Shown here: piece after piece, positions 36,947 through 36,997 of the stretch | Position numbering within the stretch: the stretch's first letter is position 1 | Layout: the number at the start of each line of letters is the position of its first letter | Source: an uncultured Eubacteriales bacterium | GTDB taxonomy: Bacteria; Bacillota; Clostridia; Oscillospirales; Oscillospiraceae | Assembly (NCBI GenBank): GCA_900556935.1 | Contig: USQL01000009.1 | Coordinates: forward strand, 1 to 36,997 | Direction of reading: 5' to 3' | DNA: 36,997 bases | Notes under the pieces: generated by a model | Databases searched by the model: none | Seen by the model: the letters and a program-made list of their open reading frames with translations, nothing else | Told to the model about the DNA's origin: nothing | Made by a program: the position numbers and the translations under genes

Positions 36947-36997
36947 AGCGGGTGACGAGGCTCGAACTCGCTACCTCCACCTTGGCAAGGTGGCGCT
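36947..36997 (-). tRNA. tRNA-Gly (anticodon GCC), 5' part outside the window
   Basis: The 3' portion is visible: anticodon arm CCACC-TTGCCAA-GGTGG, T arm GCGAG-TTCGAGC-CTCGT, acceptor 3' strand CACCCGC, U discriminator, and encoded CCA at 36944-36946. It lies 12 bp upstream of tRNA-Cys in the same operon. Confidence 0.92.

Overview
The window reads as chromosome of a GC-rich anaerobic Firmicute, most likely a gut clostridium of the Oscillospiraceae/Ruminococcaceae type. Supporting signs are a T-box ahead of pheST, strong AGGAGG-type ribosome binding sites, sigma-A promoters with 17-bp spacers, the rplU-prp-rpmA order with an L27 that keeps a cleavable N-terminal extension, the acetyl branch of the diaminopimelate pathway, and the oxygen-independent (cbi) cobalamin route. 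Genus is inferred and not proven.

Layout. 1-2523 (minus): pheS and the start of pheT under a phenylalanine-type T-box. 2785-6459 (plus): an RsmF-like rRNA methyltransferase, murA and a serine acetyltransferase. 6456-9670 (plus): a cobalamin riboswitch followed by a three-gene ABC importer, most simply a corrinoid uptake system. 9848-12342 (minus): a MATE exporter coupled to a GH3 lipoprotein. 12690-15431 (minus) and 15556-16251 (plus): divergent lysine/diaminopimelate genes (deacetylase, aminotransferase, a nicotinamidase-like hydrolase; dapH opposite). 16271-16949: a RelB/RelE-type toxin-antitoxin module with a palindromic operator.

17015-30128 (minus) is the centre of the window: a roughly 13-kb cobalamin locus led by a second cobalamin riboswitch: cbiA, cbiC, cbiD, cbiF, cbiG, cbiH, a cbiJ-cbiE-cbiT triple fusion, cbiB, cobD, cobQ(cbiP), cobO. 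It covers the corrin ring after the C20 methylation, amidation, adenosylation and aminopropanol attachment. Cobalt chelatase, cbiL and the lower-ligand genes (cobU/S/C/T) are not present here. The locus is split at three junctions by palindromic repeats. Two of these carry inverted copies of the same ~200-bp element, one inside a larger nested palindrome. A hairpin unit of the same family supplies the last ~17 codons of cobD.

30475-34498 holds a leucine-rich-repeat lipoprotein gene (plus) and, convergent with it, rplU-prp-rpmA-obgE (minus). 34560-36796 is a more AT-rich two-gene island encoding an SMC-like ATPase and an HNH nuclease, matching the Septu (PtuA-PtuB) defence architecture. It lies between an intact tRNA-Cys gene and an inverted, decayed 57-bp copy of that tRNA, so the ptuAB transcript would carry a stretch antisense to tRNA-Cys. 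The window ends in a tRNA cluster (Cys, and a tRNA-Gly cut by the edge).

All family calls rest on motif recognition by eye. No database search or folding program was run.
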